DNA of 30,527 nucleotides from Haplomitrium mnioides. Its lineage: Eukaryota > Marchantiophyta > Haplomitriopsida > Calobryales. The DNA is taken from contig JBNGIS010020315.1 of the NCBI GenBank assembly GCA_049999725.1, forward strand, positions 1 through 30,527. The letters are read 5' to 3'. The notes beneath the pieces are model-generated. The model made no database searches, was not told the origin of the DNA, and saw only the letters and a list, made by a program, of their open reading frames with translations. A program made the position numbers and the translations under genes. Below, piece after piece: positions 7,865-17,631 of this stretch. Position 1 is the first letter of the stretch. Each line of letters begins with the position of its first letter.

Positions 7865-8560
7865 TTAATCATCTATGGCAAAGGTCACTTCACGACAATG
7901 AGCATTTGTATTTTTTTGGCAATTACAAGCAACTTCAAGTTTTTCCTTGGCATGTTGGATGTCGTAGTGTAGACGATGGAAGAAATCATTAGCGATTGGA
8001 CTCTTAGAGGTTGATATAGGTTGAAGACTAGGTAGAGTGGTTGGATGCTCACCATACATCAAAATGAAAAGCATGGCTTGTGTGGAGCTGTTGATGGAGT
8101 TATTGTAAGAGAACTCCACAAGAGGTAGCAACCAATGTTATTCTTCTTATTCTTCCAAAGTGAAAGCCCGAAACATATCTTCAATGGTGCGGTTGGCTGA
8201 TTCAATTTGACCATCCGATTTAGAGTAACAAGTAGTATATATGGCTAGTTTGGTTTTGAAAAGACCAAATATAATGTGCCAAAACATATTGATGAATTGA
8301 GTCCATTGATAAAAAAATAAAAAATTTGAAGATATCATTATAAGAGTAGACTACTTCCAAATAAATTCATGTTAATTGAGGTGTTATTGTTGATTTAGTA
8401 GTTGGATGAATATGAATAATTTTGTTAAGTTTGTCTACAAAGACAACAATAACGTCATAACCTATAGAAGTACGTAGTAGCTCATACACAATATCCATAC
8501 TCACATGTTTCTATCGCCGATTGGGGATATGCAACAATTGTAATAAGCATCCACGTTTAA
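7865..8560 (-). pseudogene. Integrase catalytic core (element 3)
   Basis: From the right: SMDIVYELLRTSIGYD and VIVVFVDKLNKIIHIHP (first catalytic Asp kept, about 8400-8510). The segment then reads FYQWTQFINMFW where siblings carry the SDRD-type second Asp, now Tyr (frame 8147-8338). Next is DGQIESANRTIEDM, where the catalytic Glu is kept, and then FSYNNSINSSTQ and YGEHP (frame 7865-8131). Frame changes occur near 8140 and 8330. The enzyme would join element DNA to the chromosome; with the second acid lost this copy is inactive. Confidence 0.85.
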
Positions 8561-8561
8561 G

Positions 8562-8964
8562 ATTGGTGGCTTTGTTTTGTTGACAATCCCAACAACTTCA
8601 AACATATGCCTCCACATCTTGATACCCTAAACCCTAAACCCTAAACTCGTTGAAGATTGTCTAAAGTCTTCTTAATTCCAACATATCCACCACTTGCGAA
8701 ATCATATAGTTCATACAAAACCTCGAAGTGAAGCTTAATATTATTAGAAACCCATACCTTGTCTTGGAAGAAAATCAATCCTCTCACATTTTTCACCAAA
8801 TTCTTTTGTTGTATGACAATGATCTCTTCATCTTCTTTTATTCCAGCCAACATTTCCGTACACCAAATAGGATGAATTGTGATTTCTGACAATATGTTGA
8901 GTTGAGGCATGCAGATCAAGGCATTTGCAATTTGACGTTTTACTTCCACATAAACCATCTTCAT
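8562..8964 (-). pseudogene. Integrase HHCC zinc finger region (element 3)
   Basis: The minus-strand frame 8641-8964 reads AGIKEDEEIIV, FFQDKVWV, LYELYDFASGGYVGIKKTLDNLQRV. The His ligands are Tyr/Asp-altered (GGYVG instead of GHFG). After a telomere-like patch (8625-8645) the reading resumes as QDVEAYV*SCWDCQQNK with CxxC intact (about 8572-8620). The expected YWPxM segment between these two parts is missing. Confidence 0.8.
8625..8645. repeat. Interstitial telomeric repeat (CCCTAAA)x3
   Basis: Three perfect copies of the Arabidopsis-type plant telomere unit lie in tandem. They fall inside the integrase zinc-finger coding region of element 3, exactly between codons for NLQRV and QDVEAYV, and stand in for about seven expected codons. 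Confidence 0.95.
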
Positions 8965-9640
8965 ATGGAATTGTTGTCACTACCTTGCCCATCAAATCTA
9001 CCATTTTAAAAGCTCCTTTTAAGTTTTCGAATAGATTGAAAGTTTATAGTCAATTTCAACAATAAACTCCTTATCTCCTAGATAATGCTTCTAATGCTTA
9101 GTTGATAGCACAATCGCTAATTCTTCTCGCTATGTGTTGTGGTAGTTTTGCTTAGCATTGCTCAACTTTCTAGGAAAAAAAAGGCAATATGATGCCAACC
9201 ATCTTTCTATTCTTGCTACAAAACTCCGCCAATAGTTTTTCTTGATGTATCCATTGAAAGTTTCATTGGCTCTTTAGAATCACACTATTTAATAATAAGA
9301 GCATGAAGAAGTGATCTCTTCAATGCTTGGAATGCCAACTCTTCTGCAGCTCCCCATGTTAATGTGTAACTTTTCTTAAGCAAGTTGGTCAATGGTTCTC
9401 TTATTTGTGCAAAACCTTTCACAAGTCAATGATAAAACTCGGTTAGCCCCAAAAATCTCTTTAGTTGTGTTTGATTACTAGAAGCTTCCTACTTCTGAAT
9501 TGCCTCTACTTTCTCATCCATAACTTGAATTCTTGATGCACTCATATGGTGACCCAAGTATTCAACTTCCTCATGTTTGAGCATCTTGACACATAGCTGG
9601 TGGTTTTGAAGTACCTTCAATATCGTACAAAGGTGTTATT
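8965..9640 (-). pseudogene. RT-RNase H connection and RNase H remnant (element 3)
   Basis: Minus-strand reading from the right: HEEVEYLGHHMSA, QVMDEKVEAIQ, LKRFLGLTEFYH, FAQIREPLTNLLKKS, WGAAEELAFQALKRSL, then a decayed RNase H with MDTSRKTIGGVL (corresponds to the TDAS...GIGAVL strand), IAFFS and a CAIN-ALE stretch. The Asp of the first strand is conserved as MDTS. The 3' part is much decayed and joins the integrase near 8960. Confidence 0.75.
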
Positions 9641-10076
9641 GATGCTCTTGAAGATTCTTGCTATAGATTATCAGAATATCATTCAAAAAGACAATAACAA
9701 ACTTATCCAAATAAGATCAAAAAATATCATTCATAAGAGCAATAAATATTGCAAGAGCATTAGTTAATCCAAAAAGCATAACAAGATATTAAAAATGCTC
9801 ATATCGACTTCAAAATGTCGTTTTTGCACATCACCCTCCACGATTCAGATTTGATTATATCCGCTTCTCAAATCCAATTTTGTAAAGTAATTTTCTTCTT
9901 GAAGTTGATCAAATAAATCATCTATCCTTGGCAATGTATATTTATTTTTTGGTTTTTATTGATTAAATGCACGATAGTCAATACACATCCTCATACTTCT
10001 ATCTTTATTTTTCACAAATAGTACTAGTATACCATAAAAACATCTGCCACTTCGAACCATAAACACATCATTCAAA
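9560..10076 (-). pseudogene. Reverse transcriptase remnant with FLND box (element 3)
   Basis: Reads [63 protein letters not shown] and, at 9678-9689, FLND followed by ILIIYSKN. The polymerase box is normally YLDD or FLDD; here the first active-site Asp is Asn (GAT to AAT). The domain is nearly co-linear with plant chromovirus RT up to LFVKNKD, then breaks off at about 10076 without the pre-RT linker. Confidence 0.85.
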
Positions 10077-10080
10077 ATAT

Positions 10081-10253
10081 AAACTTTTTTTTGGCAAAAA
10101 AAACCGTCATTTTAAACCTTTAGAAACAAAGAAAATGAGGTTATTTTTCCAAAAAAAAATACGTGTGTTTTTAGATTCATTTTTGGAAATTTTAGCAAGA
10201 TTTAAAGATCAAAAAACAAATTTTTATGCAAAATTGAATGATATTATTAGTTT
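10081..10253. other. Unassigned A/T-rich spacer
   Basis: A-rich runs and no recognisable coding similarity on either strand. It separates the broken 5' side of element 3 from the LTR end of element 4. Confidence 0.4.
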
Positions 10254-10343
10254 TTATGAGTATTGGCATTTGGTTGAAGAACTCTATTTGAGTTCACTAT
10301 GAATTCTTACTCATTTGGAATTTGTCTTTGAGTTCTTTTACAT

Positions 10344-10355
10344 TAGTATTAGAGC
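10344..10355 (+). promoter_or_regulatory. Primer-binding site, initiator tRNA-Met type (element 4)
   Basis: TAGTATTAGAGC follows the LTR end TTACA by one base and matches TGGTATCAGAGC at 10 of 12 positions; both differences are of the G-to-A or C-to-T type. Confidence 0.8.
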
Positions 10356-10726
10356 TAGGTTTGTTTTTGGTGGCAAGTTACATAAAGAATCAATGAGAGG
10401 TGGTTCAAGTGATGCAACAAAGGATTGAGAGTCTTTCATGCTTTTTGGAAGTAAATAAAACAAAGAGAAACTTTTCAAAAAGAAGAGAGCTATGGGTGAT
10501 TTCCAACCCTATAAGAAAATGATGTAAAGACGGTTTGTAGTGCATCTGAGAACCTCATTCTCAATATTTTGAAGCTACGAACATTAGAAAAGATGGTAGA
10601 CAAATTTTGCTTACAACAAGTCAATTAGAAGATTTGCAAAATTTGCATTGCGGAGCAATACGACTCATTAAATACTGCTAGAGAAGCTAGATCCTGTTCT
10701 CAACCATTCAAATGACGTACTCAGAT

Positions 10727-11110
10727 AAGAATTGATTATTTAAAGGTAAGAAATTACTTTTGAAGTGTTTGAGACCATTGATGAAGAAGTCTAAATCAGT
10801 TCAAGATATTAATTTAGTGGAGCAAGAGTTGCATACCTTTGTTGTTTGGATCAAACCCATCATGGACTTGAGTAAGAAGAGAGGAAAATTTTTTCCTACC
10901 TTTAATGATAAATGATATTTTGAAGGAGTTTGCATATGTGTTTCCGGATGATTTGCCAAAGGGGTTATTAGATGATCAAGGAATGCCTTTTCCGATTGAG
11001 TTAATATTAGAAAGTACTCCTTATAATTGACCTATATATCGGTTTTCACAAGAAGAAAAAGAAGAGCTTTGAAAGACCTTGACGGGTCTTCTTGAGAAGG
11101 ATTTCATTCA
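10727..11110 (+). pseudogene. Gypsy pre-RT linker and RT start (element 4)
   Basis: Reads INDILKEFAYVFPDDLPKG (about 10909-10965), LLDDQGMPFPIELILES, a PIYRFSQEEKEEL strand and LTGLLEKDFIQH (about 11080-11109). This is the conserved region just before the RT fingers. It ends at about 11110, where copia RT on the opposite strand begins, so an insertion or rearrangement cut it. Confidence 0.8.
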
Positions 11111-11875
11111 ACATAGTAAGATGTATTCTTGATATAATGTGTCTTAGATCCAAGTAAGGGTTTAGTTTTAGCTCTTTTTTTTAGAATATCTTAATCTCTA
11201 TTCAATCTATGTACTTCTATAAGAGATGTAGCATGATGAGATTTATCCATATTGAATTATTTAATAGCTTTCTTTGTATATATATTTTGATACAAAAATA
11301 TGTCATCTTCCAAGTATTCAAACTGAAGTCTTAAGTAATATTGGTCTTATCAATATCCTTCATATCAAAGACTATTTTAAGCATTTCAAATATATGTTCG
11401 AGTAAGGATTTATGACCAAAAAGATTAATATCATCAATATACATAACATTAATTATGAATTCTTTGTTGACATGTTTGATAAATAAGCATGGTGCTATAT
11501 GTTCATGGTGAAACCCCATAGCTAACCTCTCTTCTTGAAATCTTTTATACCATATCTCACTGCTTTGCTTAAATTTATAAATAGATCTTATGATCTTGGA
11601 CACAATCATAGATCGTTGCACATAAGAGGCTCAAGATCCACTCTTTGAAAAATGCATACAGTAGACTAAAAGTCCTCACTCTATACTCACTTCACTATGT
11701 CTCATTATAGTTGAGGGTATAGAAGTAGATGTGTCGCTTTGAAGTTTCCTTTTGGAGACATGTTTCCATTAATGTGATAGATATTTTTGGTAAAAAACTT
11801 TGGAGGTGCTTTCATATAAATTTGAGTATCCAATATAGCTCATAGAGGTATGTTATAACTACATCAATTTGATGT
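11105..11875 (-). pseudogene. Ty1/copia reverse transcriptase remnant with intact YIDD
   Basis: The minus-strand frame 11331-11621 reads IRSIYKFKQSSEIWYKRF, GFHHEHIAPCLFIKH, FIINVMYIDDINLFGH, with YIDD at 11430-11441, then FDMKDIDKTNI. This is the copia pattern (SLYGLKQS, CVFIKK, YVDDLNLIG, FEMKDLG). In a shifted frame it continues leftwards as FEYLEDDIFLYQ, YTKKAIK*FNMDKSHHATS and TKPLLGSKTHY (to about 11105). To the right, QIDVVITYLYE and YMK-like pieces (11780-11870) supply the fingers. No LTR of this copy is seen nearby. Confidence 0.85.
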
Positions 11876-11880
11876 ATACT

Positions 11881-12015
11881 TGTAATAGTATAAGCATGAT
11901 GTTGTGATATACATAAGAAAATAGAGAGGAGTGAAAGAAATGGTAGAGTATCATTTTTAGAGTTAGAATCATTTTATTATTACTTGCCTTTGAAGTTACT
12001 TTAAGTGTAGCATCA
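11881..12015 (+). repeat. 5' stub of a gypsy-family LTR, plus orientation
   Basis: TGTAATAGTATAAGCATGATG matches the first bases of the LTRs at 4074 and 4890 and stays alignable for about 125 bp to GAAGTTACTTTA. It ends where the minus-strand LTR starts at 12016, giving a head-to-head LTR junction. It may be the displaced 3' LTR of element 2 or 4. Confidence 0.7.
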
Positions 12016-12537
12016 TGTAAAAGAACTCAAGAGCCAACTTCCAAATGAGTAACAACTCCAAGATAACTCTAATAGAGTTATGCAACTCAAGGCCAATAAG
12101 CAAGAAAAAGTCAAGAATGCAAGCCAAAGCCAAGCAACCAAAGAGCCAAACTAAGTTAAGAGGAACTCTAGAATAAGGAGTGGGACTGTGAAGCCTTTCT
12201 ATTTATGCAAGAAAGAAAGGTGTCATACCACTTCCTTCACCTACAAGTTACTTTCAATTTCAACCCTAAAAGTGATCGTTTACAAGTCACTTCCAATTTC
12301 AACCCTAAAAGTGATCACTTATAAGTCACTTCCAATTTCAACCCTAAAAGTAATATTGTCTTACTTGTCTAAAAATAACTTCAAAGGCAAGTAATCTTAT
12401 CTCACTTCAACCCTAAAAGCAACTTCAAAAGCAAGTAGTCTTATAATGATTTCAACCTTAAAAGTGACCCTCTATCACTTTCTTCACTCCTCTCTATTTT
12501 CTTATAAACAGCACAACATCGTGCTTGTACTTTTACA
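12016..12537 (-). repeat. LTR-C, 522 bp, 3' LTR of the left gypsy body
   Basis: In element sense it starts TGTAAAAGTACAAGC (12537) and ends GAGTTCTTTTACA (12016). It holds three 39-bp tandem units (12241-12358) each containing TTTCAACCCTAAAAGT, which partly explains its greater length than LTRs at 4074 and 4890. The TATA region is degraded to GCATAAATAG near 12200. Confidence 0.85.
12241..12358. repeat. 39-bp tandem repeat, three copies, inside LTR-C
   Basis: Units begin (A/T)CAAGT or ATAAGT at 12243, 12282 and 12321 and share CACTTCCAATTTCAACCC. The spacing is 39 and 39 bp. Copy-number change of this unit accounts for part of the LTR length polymorphism in the family. Confidence 0.85.
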
Positions 12538-12553
12538 TAATCCTCGCCTTCTA
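12538..12553 (-). promoter_or_regulatory. Polypurine tract of the left gypsy body
   Basis: The minus strand reads TAGAAGGCGAGGATTA directly before the LTR start TGTAAAAG. The TAG is the stop codon of the chromodomain frame, so the ORF end overlaps the polypurine tract. The right body has the decayed equivalent TAGAATGTGATGATTA. Confidence 0.7.
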
Positions 12554-12858
12554 ATCGATGACGTCCTTGTCATTGCCACAACTTTCAAATAATTGAACAA
12601 CCTCTTAAATGTTTTCAAGGTTTGAATAAGATTCCCAAGTAGCCTCATGAAGCGGATAACCTTTCTATAAAACCTTGTATTGAACTTGTGAATGCCGCCC
12701 TCATTTGATAACTTTTTTTCCCAAAATACAAGCCACTTGAAATTCTTAATGATCATTAAGAACAATAGTCGGAGGAGGAAGTTGAGTACAATTTTGAAAT
12801 AAAGATGGACTAGAAACAAAAGGTTTAAGTTTAGAGACATGGAACACAAGATGATTCT
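12551..12858 (-). pseudogene. Integrase C-terminus and chromodomain (left gypsy body)
   Basis: Reads AYKLDLPLHIKNHLVFHVSK (frame 12746-12931) and, after a frame change near 12750, VQYKVL*KGYPLHEATWES, then SNLENI*EVVQLFE, and ends VID-stop at the polypurine tract. The KGYP and ATWE chromodomain landmarks are present; the Trp before KGYP is a stop codon. The nearest sibling is at 22903-23207. Confidence 0.85.
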
Positions 12859-13458
12859 TTATATGAAGAGGAAGATCAAGTTTATAAGCAAAAGGAGAAA
12901 TAACTCGAGAAATAGAAAAGGACCAATCCAAACAAGAGGTAACTTACGACCTTGAATATCTAAAGACGATAAAAGATCATGAGTAGATAGCATAACTTGG
13001 TCACTTAGAACATAAGAAGAATCATAAAGATGGCCATCGATTGCTAACATCTTGCAAAAAAAAAAAGATAAACAAGACAACAAGGTAGAAATACTCAGAA
13101 CATTAGAAGAAGAAGAAGAAGAAGAAGAAGAAAAAGAAGAAGAAAGAAAGCCATCAAGAACAAGAGGATGTTGACCCAAATTAAAAAAGAAAGGAGAAAA
13201 TCTAGTACTTTCTTGTTTGGAGTTGTTGTAGATGAACTCCACAATCAACAAGAAACTATTCCAATTGGTGTGATGAACATTGATGAATGCACAAAACACA
13301 TCCTCCATAATGTGATTATCATGCTTTGTTTGTCCATCTATTTGAGGATGATAAGAAATATACATAGAGAGTTTGGTTCCTAAAAGTTTAAACAACTCTT
13401 GCCAAAACTTTCCTGTGAAACGCAGATCTTTATTAGATATTAACATATTTTTCCTCAT
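12859..13458 (-). pseudogene. Integrase core, open for 199 codons but without catalytic acids (left gypsy body)
   Basis: This is the longest credible open frame in the window apart from repeat translations. It reads ISNKDLRFTGKFWQELFKLL, then LGTKLSMYISYHPQIDGQTK, NHIMEDV, FIYNNSKQESTRFSPFFF and, after a shift, the C-terminal domain. Aligned to the family, the second catalytic Asp is Asn (codon 13432-13434, AAT) and the Glu is Lys (codon 13324-13326, AAG); both are of the G-to-A type. A run of Ser codons (about residues 106-118) comes from an expanded GAA/CTT microsatellite. The first-Asp part and the zinc finger are missing beyond 13458. Confidence 0.85.
13105..13148. repeat. (GAA)n microsatellite inside the integrase frame
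   Basis: About 14 AAG/GAA triplets on the plus strand, interrupted once by AAAAA. On the minus strand they encode a polyserine/phenylalanine run. Sibling DNA at about 23485-23500 has only a few such triplets, so the tract expanded in this copy. Confidence 0.85.
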
Positions 13459-13516
13459 GTTTTGTAATTTCTTTTCTAAAAAAATGTTGCAAAGAGCACG
13501 ATGTCTATGCGCGCCT

Positions 13517-13616
13517 NNNNNNNNNNNNNNNNNNNNNNNNNNNNNNNNNNNNNNNNNNNNNNNNNNNNNNNNNNNNNNNNNNNNNNNNNNNNNNNNNNNN
13601 NNNNNNNNNNNNNNNN
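13517..13616. other. Assembly gap, 100 N
   Basis: Exactly 100 N, the usual placeholder for a gap of unknown size. It falls where the integrase zinc finger of the left gypsy body should be. The flanks carry near-duplicate TCTAAAAAAATGTT and CCTAAAAAAAATGTT strings, and GCGCGCC abuts the left edge. Confidence 0.95.
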
Positions 13617-13699
13617 ATTTTCCTAAAAAAAATGTTCTTGTTTTGAGTAGCTTGTTTTTAGTTCAAAGTAGCAGCTATTTGTTGAAAGTCGTCACTAGT

Positions 13700-14190
13700 T
13701 TTTTATCAAGATGTAATGCACTAACATTTGCAACGTCTAATATATTCAATCGATGATCTTGTCTTTGTGAATGTATTAAGAATGGTGTGGAATCTTCCAT
13801 GCTTGTACTCCAACTTAATGTCAAAGAGTTGCAATCGACGATGATGACTTATCTTATTTTGCAAATGAATTGATTGTAGCAAGGGCTTGTGATTAATGCG
13901 TATAAATGTATAATTTCCTAAAATATAGTGTCTCCAAACCTTATTAGCATAAACCATCGTCAACTGCTCTCTATCTCTTGCAAAATAATTTCTCTCAGTC
14001 TATTTAGTCTACGTGACATGAAGGCAATTGAATGAAGTCCATCCTCAAACTCTTGTTGTAACACTACTCCAATAACATAATTAGAAGGATCGAAATCAAC
14101 TATACAACATGTTTTTAGGTCATATAGTTGTAGAGTTGAACGAGAAGACACCGCATCTTTGAGTTGTTGAAATGCCTTTTGTTCTTTGGT
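13700..14190 (-). pseudogene. RNase H remnant (left gypsy body)
   Basis: Two frames, 13960-14151 and 13721-13963, together read CCIVDFDPSNYVIGVVLQQE, then GLHSIAFMSRRLNRLREII, ANKVWRHYILG, RINHKPLLQSIHLQN and KLEYKHGRFHTILNTF. This is a near full RNase H with the first-strand DFDPSNYVIG matching TDAS...GIG. The frame changes once near 13960. The right edge (about 14190) is the junction with the nested long-LTR element, and about 170 bp of gypsy sequence seen in the sibling (24797-24966) is missing across that insertion. Confidence 0.85.
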
Positions 14191-14780
14191 CTACATAGTT
14201 GGAACAAAGGACCAGAAAAAACATTGAGAAAAGCTTGTGAGTTTTGGAGAACTCCAAAATGCTAAAGAAGCATTGTGGTTCTGAAAGGTGGGTTGTGGAG
14301 GTGCAAGTTGTTGGTTTGAGTAGTAGGGATCCCAATCTTTGAGCAAACCATTTCGTTAAGCTGGAGTGCTGCTTTGTTTTAGAGAGAACCAAATGAGTTT
14401 TCCCAAGAGTATGGATGGAAAATTTTGAGCATTTGGGCTACTATCAAGAAGGTTGAGTGCAATGTGGCTGCCAAAGGTTGTCCAACCATTGGTTTCTTAA
14501 AGCAGAGGTGTCTACCATTTGGCAACACCAAAAGTAGATGGAAGATTGCTAGAGCAACGCAGCAAGGACTTGCTCAAAGAGAGCTATTACAGCAAGAATT
14601 GACTGCAACAAAAATTTGAGGGCTGGAGAAACCTATCCAAAGTAGAGCAACAAAAAGAACCACTACTGAAAAATTGCAGTAGCAGGAAGTGCAAGAGAAA
14701 ATTTGCAAGGAAAAGATCTAGAGTAAGAAAATGAAGATGAAATTGTTGGCTGGAGAAGAAATATGATGGAGCAAGATTCA
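14191..14780 (+). repeat. Left LTR of the nested element, 5'-truncated, 590 bp
   Basis: Similarity to the right copy begins at CTACATAG and ends ...GAGCAAGATTCA. There is no TG at its left edge, and the host gypsy lacks about 170 bp at the junction. Both fit a deletion that removed the LTR start together with adjacent host DNA. Confidence 0.6.
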
Positions 14781-15142
14781 ATGCACGGATTAGGGTTGGG
14801 AGAGAAGAAGCTGCAGGAAATCAAAATCAGAGATGGAGCACAACAAACTCAATAGTGCAGAGAGGAAGAATTGCAAAAAGTTGGAGGGTGAGTTGCAGTA
14901 ATTCAAATGCCTCTTTAGATCATGGTAGCAACACACCCTTAGAGCATAGCAAGGGCATGGAGATGAGAGCCTTGGGAGTTTTTTCTTGAGAAAGATGCAT
15001 GGGACTAGAGATGAAGGCATAGTACAACTTGAAGCATTTAGAATTCTGTTGATTAGAATTGAATGATAAGTGTGGGAATGCTGGACCAAAAACCAGATTG
15101 TTGAGCCAAGCCAATACAAGCAAAACTTGTCAAAGCACAAAT

Positions 15143-15290
15143 CGATGGAGCAAGAAATCTATATGGTATTGCAGAGATCTGAAGAGAATTTGTTCAATGT
15201 AGAATTCCATGGAAGCAAGAAATCGGGTTGCAAAGACCTAAAGAGCATTCATTCAATGCAAAATTTGATGGAGAAAGAAATATGTTTATA
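15143..15290. repeat. Degenerate tandem of about 62 bp
   Basis: Successive units start CGATGGAGCAAGAAATC, CATGGAAGCAAGAAATC and GATGGAGAAAGAAATA, and the first two end TTCAATGTAGAATT and TTCAATGCAAAATT. The GATGGAGCAAGA word also occurs at the LTR ends (14767 and 20460). Confidence 0.6.
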
Positions 15291-15710
15291 GAGAGGTAGG
15301 AAAACATTTTATGTGCAAAAAGAGTTGTTGGCAAATTGCTGAGCAAGAAGAGGACATGAGAGTGGATAAATTTGTGTGTTAGAACATAATAGAGGAGGAG
15401 CAAGAGGAGAGGGGCAGAGACAGTGGTGAATGAGGAAAATAAGTGATGATGGGTGAAGCCTAATCAAGGGGAGAATGCTCTGGAACTATTATGACAAAAG
15501 TAGTAGAAGGGTTTGTAGACCAGAGTCATCTTGGGGTGCCTAATGTTCCTTAATGATCTGTGAAACAGTGCAGGCAGCTGGTAGATGAGTGATTTCAACA
15601 TGGCTGCAATCAGTAGATTTGGTGGGATGAGGAACTCTGTGAGAACTGAGGAGCAGGGTCAACAAAAGTGATCAATATGCAAGGAGTGCGTATGGCTACA
15701 TGAGTTGAAT

Positions 15711-15711
<1 letters not shown>

Positions 15712-15794
<83 letters not shown>

Positions 15795-16194
15795 NNNNNN
15801 NNNNNNNNNNNNNNNNNNNNNNNNNNNNNNNNNNNNNNNNNNNNNNNNNNNNNNNNNNNNNNNNNNNNNNNNNNNNNNNNNNNNNNNNNNNNNNNNNNNN
15901 NNNNNNNNNNNNNNNNNNNNNNNNNNNNNNNNNNNNNNNNNNNNNNNNNNNNNNNNNNNNNNNNNNNNNNNNNNNNNNNNNNNNNNNNNNNNNNNNNNNN
16001 NNNNNNNNNNNNNNNNNNNNNNNNNNNNNNNNNNNNNNNNNNNNNNNNNNNNNNNNNNNNNNNNNNNNNNNNNNNNNNNNNNNNNNNNNNNNNNNNNNNN
16101 NNNNNNNNNNNNNNNNNNNNNNNNNNNNNNNNNNNNNNNNNNNNNNNNNNNNNNNNNNNNNNNNNNNNNNNNNNNNNNNNNNNNNNNNNNNNNN

Positions 16195-16239
<45 letters not shown>
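15712..16239. repeat. (GT)n microsatellite containing a 400-N assembly gap
   Basis: A pure GT run at 15712-15794 (83 nt), 400 N at 15795-16194, then GT again at 16195-16239. The repeat was probably not assembled through, and its true length is unknown. Frames translating to Cys-Val or His-Thr repeats here are artefacts. Confidence 0.95.
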
Positions 16240-16240
<1 letters not shown>

Positions 16241-17631
16241 CTCTAGCAGCAAGGTTGTTGCCATTCGTGGATCTGCTGAAATTCATTGAGGAAATCCAGA
16301 AAGAGATATAGTATGAAGGAGGTCAGCCACATGCTACGATGGAGAGTTCTTCATATAGGGATTTTGTGGTCTAGACAAGGTTAAAATTGTAGTCCAGTAG
16401 TACGTGGTTGTTTTGTTGTTGGCCTAGGTTCTGAAGAGGGTGCTATGTTTTTGGCTGAGGAAGGAAAGTACTATGGGAGAAGATAGACATGGTTGCAAGC
16501 TCTGTTTTTGGAGTGACAAACTATGTCGAGGTTGGAAACTCTGTCATGGCCTTGTTAAAAAGGACATGTCCTACGTGAGTTGATAATCTGTGTAGTGGGA
16601 TCAAAAGGTGAGTTCTACTTGGATAAGTAAGTGCATTCAGAAATGGTGGGTAGCTGCTTGTTGTGGCTAAGATGCTTCTTGTGGCTATCATGACCCTAAG
16701 ATGCAGATGATGATGAAGAATGACGCAAAACAAAGACCAATGGGTAGAAACAGATCTGGTTTTCCCTGCAATCGATTGTGGGTAAGAGAGAAGGGTTGAA
16801 TGTATGCCTGTGTAGAGGCATGTTTGTTTGTGTATATATACTGCAAGTTTTGCTTAGAAGAAAAGAGATCAAAAAATTAAAATAGGGATCTGGTCAGTCC
16901 CTAGCTATATGTTGTGGTTGTTGAAGTGGAAACTAATGATAAAGGGAAGTTGATACCAACCAAGCACAAAAGGGGAATTCCGCATAGGAACACTGTCTGA
17001 AATGGGACAATGCTGGATAGTGAATTTTGTATCACTTCAGCCCCTTGATACTGTGTTTTTTTATAACTTTAATTTTGTACCAGTTTCATATTTATGCTAT
17101 TCATAATTCTATATTTCTGCATGTATGTCTTGATCTATGTGTTCCTATAAGATTAGTCCATTGTTTCCCAAACTATAATTCAAGCTCTCTCTCAGTCAAA
17201 GTGTTGTGTTATACATGTTGCTTTAGACCAGAATTGCCAAGATTGCTTTAGTCATGTTGTAGAATTTGCTAGTTAGAATCTGGCTGGGTGAGATACATAT
17301 AATTTAGCCTACTTCTCCATCCTCTTGCCTCTATCTAAGTGTAATAGTGCAGAGCAAGGCTCCCTCTATGCCCTGCTCTACTCTCGTCATAACAATAGCG
17401 TCGTTGCCTGTTCGAACTTATGTGGTTCATAGTACTCACCTATGCTACACCGTTGTTTTAGGAACTTGTTACTCATAAAAAAATACTCACCTATAATAGA
17501 ACTAGAAGAAAGTGGCATTGCTTGCTTGCTTGCAAGTAATCTGAGTCTGGTGGCTTCAGTGATAGATCATATATTGAGTGTGTCACACCTATCTCTTTCT
17601 TCCATTTGCTTTATTGATGGTCGGAAGGTTT

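Larger units (their letters stand above)
6823..10080 (-). mobile_element. Chromovirus-type Ty3/gypsy element 3, 5'-truncated
   Basis: Minus-strand order from the right: RT (from about 10076), RNase H, integrase, chromodomain, polypurine tract, 3' LTR. There is no gag, protease, PBS or 5' LTR; the element breaks off in the RT fingers at about 10080. The LTR sequence, linker and chromodomain differ clearly from the TGTAATAG family in the rest of the window, so this is a second chromovirus family. It sits in the integrase of element 2. Confidence 0.85.
10254..11110 (+). mobile_element. Ty3/gypsy fragment, element 4 (LTR end, PBS, gag piece, pre-RT)
   Basis: Starts with the last 89 bp of a family LTR (10254-10342, ending TTCTTTTACA), then PBS TAGTATTAGAGC (10344-10355) and gag start (10360-10625). 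It then jumps to late gag (about 10646-10726, reading EARSCSQPFK*RTQ) and again to the protease/RT linker (10727-11110). Two internal deletions are implied. The late gag segment matches the copies near 21770 and 26220. Confidence 0.8.

Noticed and set aside
13102-13145. Polyserine stretch as a functional domain of integrase
   Set aside because: It arises from a GAA/CTT microsatellite that is short in the sibling copy.
15659-16311. Long frames of Cys-Val or His-Thr repeats
   Set aside because: They are translations of the GT microsatellite and the run of N.
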